From assembly GCF_004366035.1 (NCBI RefSeq), contig NZ_SOEE01000003.1, forward strand, positions 62,001-126,000: DNA of 64,000 nt, written 5' to 3'. Positions 62,207 through 64,000 of the stretch are shown here, piece by piece; the first letter of the stretch is position 1, and each line of letters opens with the position of its first letter. The translations under genes and the position numbers were made by a program. The stretch is from Cytobacillus oceanisediminis (GTDB lineage Bacteria > Bacillota > Bacilli > Bacillales > Cytobacillaceae). The notes beneath the pieces are model-generated. The model searched no databases. It saw only the letters and a program-made list of their open reading frames with translations, and had not been told where the DNA came from.

Positions 62207-63238
62207 ATGGAGACTAACTCTTCCAAGTATGAAATAAATGTAAATGGATCTTTATTTGATTGGGATTTGGATGATGCAACGTTTAGATTTGAGAATGACG
62301 ATGTGGTGGTATTTTGGGTAAACACAGCTTTCAAGACACTGCTGGACTCCATTGAAGAGATCTCTGGTGAAAAGTCGGCCAAGCTTGTCCTAGAGACAGC
62401 AGGGTATCGTACAGGGAAAATTGTCAGCAAATTTTATTTGGAATCGAATAGAGAAAAAGAAGACATTATCAATCATCTGCCCAATATTTATCTAACTGCT
62501 GGATGGGGAAAAACAGACATTGTTTCCTTCTGTCTCAAAGAAAAGAAAGCCGTTGTACGTGTTAACAGCGGCTGGGAATATAAGATTAATATTACTCAAA
62601 AGAAACAAACCGAAGGCACTTTTTTGCCTGGACATTGGGCAGGTGTGTTAAGCGGACTGTTTGAAACGAATATATGGTATAAAGTGAGGCAAAGCCAGGT
62701 CCAGGGTGATCAGTATTCCGAATACGAATTTTTCGAATCCGGCATTACACCCTCCCAGAATATTAGCGCATTGATAAAGGAGCGGACACAAAGCAACCAG
62801 AAAGAGCTGGAGAAGGAAATTGCTGAGCAGACCAGAGTATTGTCTGAAATCATTAAAGAGATTTCTTCTCCTATTATACCTGTGATCGACTCCATTTTGG
62901 TCATCCCTTTGGTTGGAAGATATGAAGAGCTGCGGGCAGAGGAATTGCTGAACAGAACATTACTGAATCTTCCCCGTTATAAAGCTGAGTATTTAATACT
63001 GGACTTAACTGGATTAAAGGGTGTAGATCAATATACTCTAGATTTTCTGAAGAAATTTGTGAAAGCCGCTTCTCTATTGGGCAGCAACTGTATATTTGTC
63101 GGGATTTCACCGGAGCTTAGCCTCCAAATAATAATGAGCGGAAATAAAGAAACGCAAATTCCATGTTTTTCTATTCTGCAGCAGGGAATTACCCACGCGC
63201 TAAATCAATTGGGGTTGGAGATTTCCCCCAAAAGATAG
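62207..63238 (+). CDS. V4R-like / STAS domain protein (RsbR-like)
   Basis: The protein has 343 aa from ATG 62207 with GAGGGGG seven bases ahead. Residues about 60-185 resemble the V4R ligand-binding domain (ETAGYRTGKIVSKFYL, then LPGHWAGVLSGLFETNIWYKV). A helical linker leads to a C-terminal STAS domain (IPLVGRYEELRAEELLNRTL, then LILDLTGLKGVDQYTLDFL). RsbR-type proteins carry such STAS domains in the stressosome. The VDT position holds VDQ here and the second Thr region reads SLQI, so the usual phospho-threonines may be absent. The ligand is unknown. Confidence 0.78.
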   Translation: METNSSKYEINVNGSLFDWDLDDATFRFENDDVVVFWVNTAFKTLLDSIEEISGEKSAKLVLETAGYRTGKIVSKFYLESNREKEDIINHLPNIYLTAGWGKTDIVSFCLKEKKAVVRVNSGWEYKINITQKKQTEGTFLPGHWAGVLSGLFETNIWYKVRQSQVQGDQYSEYEFFESGITPSQNISALIKERTQSNQKELEKEIAEQTRVLSEIIKEISSPIIPVIDSILVIPLVGRYEELRAEELLNRTLLNLPRYKAEYLILDLTGLKGVDQYTLDFLKKFVKAASLLGSNCIFVGISPELSLQIIMSGNKETQIPCFSILQQGITHALNQLGLEISPKR

Positions 63239-63243
63239 TGAGC

Positions 63244-63278
63244 AAAAAACCAGCATTTAGGGCTAATGCTGGTTTTTT
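63244..63278. terminator. Bidirectional terminator between the STAS and reductase genes
   Basis: AAAACCAGCATT pairs with AATGCTGGTTTT, with A and T runs on both sides; it lies between two convergent genes. Confidence 0.9.
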
Positions 63279-63295
63279 ACTGCATAATGATGCAA

Positions 63296-63925
63296 CTATC
63301 CTTTGACGATATTTCCTTCTGCAGGTATCGGATGAGCTTTTAACATTCTAGCAAAATGGATTAAATTATAGGCCATTACTTTGGCATGCTGTCTTGTGAA
63401 GTCATTTTCATAGCCCTTTGCTTCAATGAAGGATGGGCCGGGACCAGCCTCTCCAACCCAATAGGTGTCAACGTTTGGCGGTATGGTGAATCCCATATGG
63501 CAGAGTGAATATAGCACAGAACGGGAAACTTGTTTGGCTCCATCTTCATTGCCAGTCACCACAACTCCGCCGACCTTGTTGTAATAAATATACTGGCCTT
63601 TTTCATTGGCCAGACTGCTTCCTCCATACAATCTTTCAATTACTTTAGTGGTGATGCTGCTCTGCTCGCCAAGCCAGATGGGAGAGCCAAGGATAAGGAT
63701 ATCTGACTCTTCAACCTTCTTAAAAATATCCGGCCATTCATCCTCCTGATCCACAGCTTCAGAAGTAATGCCATAACCAATCTTAAAGTCTGCAGCTGTA
63801 ATGACCTCTGTTTCCACTTCCGTTTCATCAAAAAATTTAATAACCTCATCTATAAGTGCACCGGTATTGGAGGGTTCACTGCTCTTTTTTAGCGTACAGT
63901 TTAATACCAAAGCCTTAATTGTCAT
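63296..63925 (-). CDS. Flavodoxin-like NAD(P)H-dependent FMN reductase
   Basis: The protein has 209 aa on the minus strand, with AAGGGAG before ATG. The FMN-binding start is LVLNCTLKKSSEPSNTGAL, with ILGSPIWLGEQSSITTKVIERL and a central VVVTGNEDGAKQVSRSVLYSL. Such proteins reduce quinones, azo dyes or flavins. The gene is transcribed toward the STAS gene, and its promoter must lie in the AT-rich last 75 bases. Confidence 0.88.
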   Translation of the reverse strand: MTIKALVLNCTLKKSSEPSNTGALIDEVIKFFDETEVETEVITAADFKIGYGITSEAVDQEDEWPDIFKKVEESDILILGSPIWLGEQSSITTKVIERLYGGSSLANEKGQYIYYNKVGGVVVTGNEDGAKQVSRSVLYSLCHMGFTIPPNVDTYWVGEAGPGPSFIEAKGYENDFTRQHAKVMAYNLIHFARMLKAHPIPAEGNIVKG

Positions 63926-64000
63926 GTTTATTCAACTCCCTTTCTATTATCCAATACTCTTAATTCCCTTTACTTCCGTTCAAAAACAATAAAATAAAGG

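Noticed and set aside
1..64000. tRNA, rRNA, T-box or common riboswitch
   Set aside because: No stretch matched the cloverleaf, rRNA or well-known riboswitch patterns by eye; short or divergent RNAs could have been missed.

Overview
The window comes from a low-GC Gram-positive rod of the family Bacillaceae. The evidence is AGGAGG-type ribosome binding sites, frequent TTG and GTG starts, simple stem-loop/T-tract terminators, and gene sets familiar from Bacillus: the nagZ-namZ peptidoglycan recycling pair, a CwlO-type hydrolase, the FdhF/DUF1641 pair, YtrA-type regulation and NamZ/NagP. A Cytobacillus-like relative is my best guess, but the species cannot be fixed from this sequence. There are no rRNA or tRNA genes, no CRISPR array and no prophage. 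The only mobile element is one IS1595-family insertion sequence.

Layout. 1-5.7 kb: cell-wall recycling and amino-sugar uptake (tail of a serine hydrolase, nagZ, namZ, a GlcNAc-type PTS permease). 5.7-12 kb: small and little-known genes, including two self-contained small-peptide units (46 aa, and 35 aa strongly cationic), a nitrilase/GNAT/GNAT operon, a secreted LVIVD beta-propeller protein, and a membrane-protein gene broken by an in-frame stop. 12-18.5 kb: formate dehydrogenase alpha subunit plus DUF1641 partner, a cupin/HD-GYP protein, fdhD and a DUF2294 gene. 18.5-20.2 kb: a CwlO-like D,L-endopeptidase with a long leader. 20.5-31.6 kb: a glycolate/glyoxylate utilisation island (GntR regulator, glcE-glcF-glcD, malate synthase G, an FAH-family hydrolase, an IclR regulator, an LctP-type permease). 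31.7-35.5 kb: a YtrA-type GntR repressor, ABC transporter and ECF sigma factor. 35.6-41.6 kb: a beta-oxidation-like operon (SDR, acyl-CoA dehydrogenase, thiolase, acyl-CoA ligase, CaiB-type CoA transferase). 41.8-44.2 kb: phosphatidylserine synthase, a GIY-YIG protein, a small HExxH protein and decayed coding remnants. 44.4-52.6 kb: a complete Liv-type ABC importer interleaved with two CoA-ligase genes. 52.6-57.1 kb: a 52-bp tandem repeat, a methyltransferase, a small membrane protein, the IS element, a DUF169 gene and an SRPBCC/ArsR pair. 57.2-64 kb: a MATE exporter, a secreted protein made of eight 28-residue repeats beside a two-component system, a V4R/STAS protein and a flavodoxin-like reductase.

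How parts work together. The glycolate island can be read as one regulon. The permease would bring in a 2-hydroxy acid, GlcDEF would oxidise it to the 2-oxo acid, and malate synthase G would condense glyoxylate with acetyl-CoA. A 17-bp imperfect palindrome of IclR type (best pair identical at 16 of 17 bases) precedes glcE, malate synthase and the permease, which ties these promoters together. The Liv cluster and the beta-oxidation cluster both centre on activating organic acids to CoA esters, and together suggest uptake and breakdown of branched or aromatic carboxylates; the substrate is inferred.

Most interesting for a second look: the two orphan small-peptide units, the shared glycolate operator, the 52-bp tandem array carrying a mini-ORF in each unit, and the secreted 28-residue-repeat protein next to its likely two-component regulator. 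Nothing here proves a new system.
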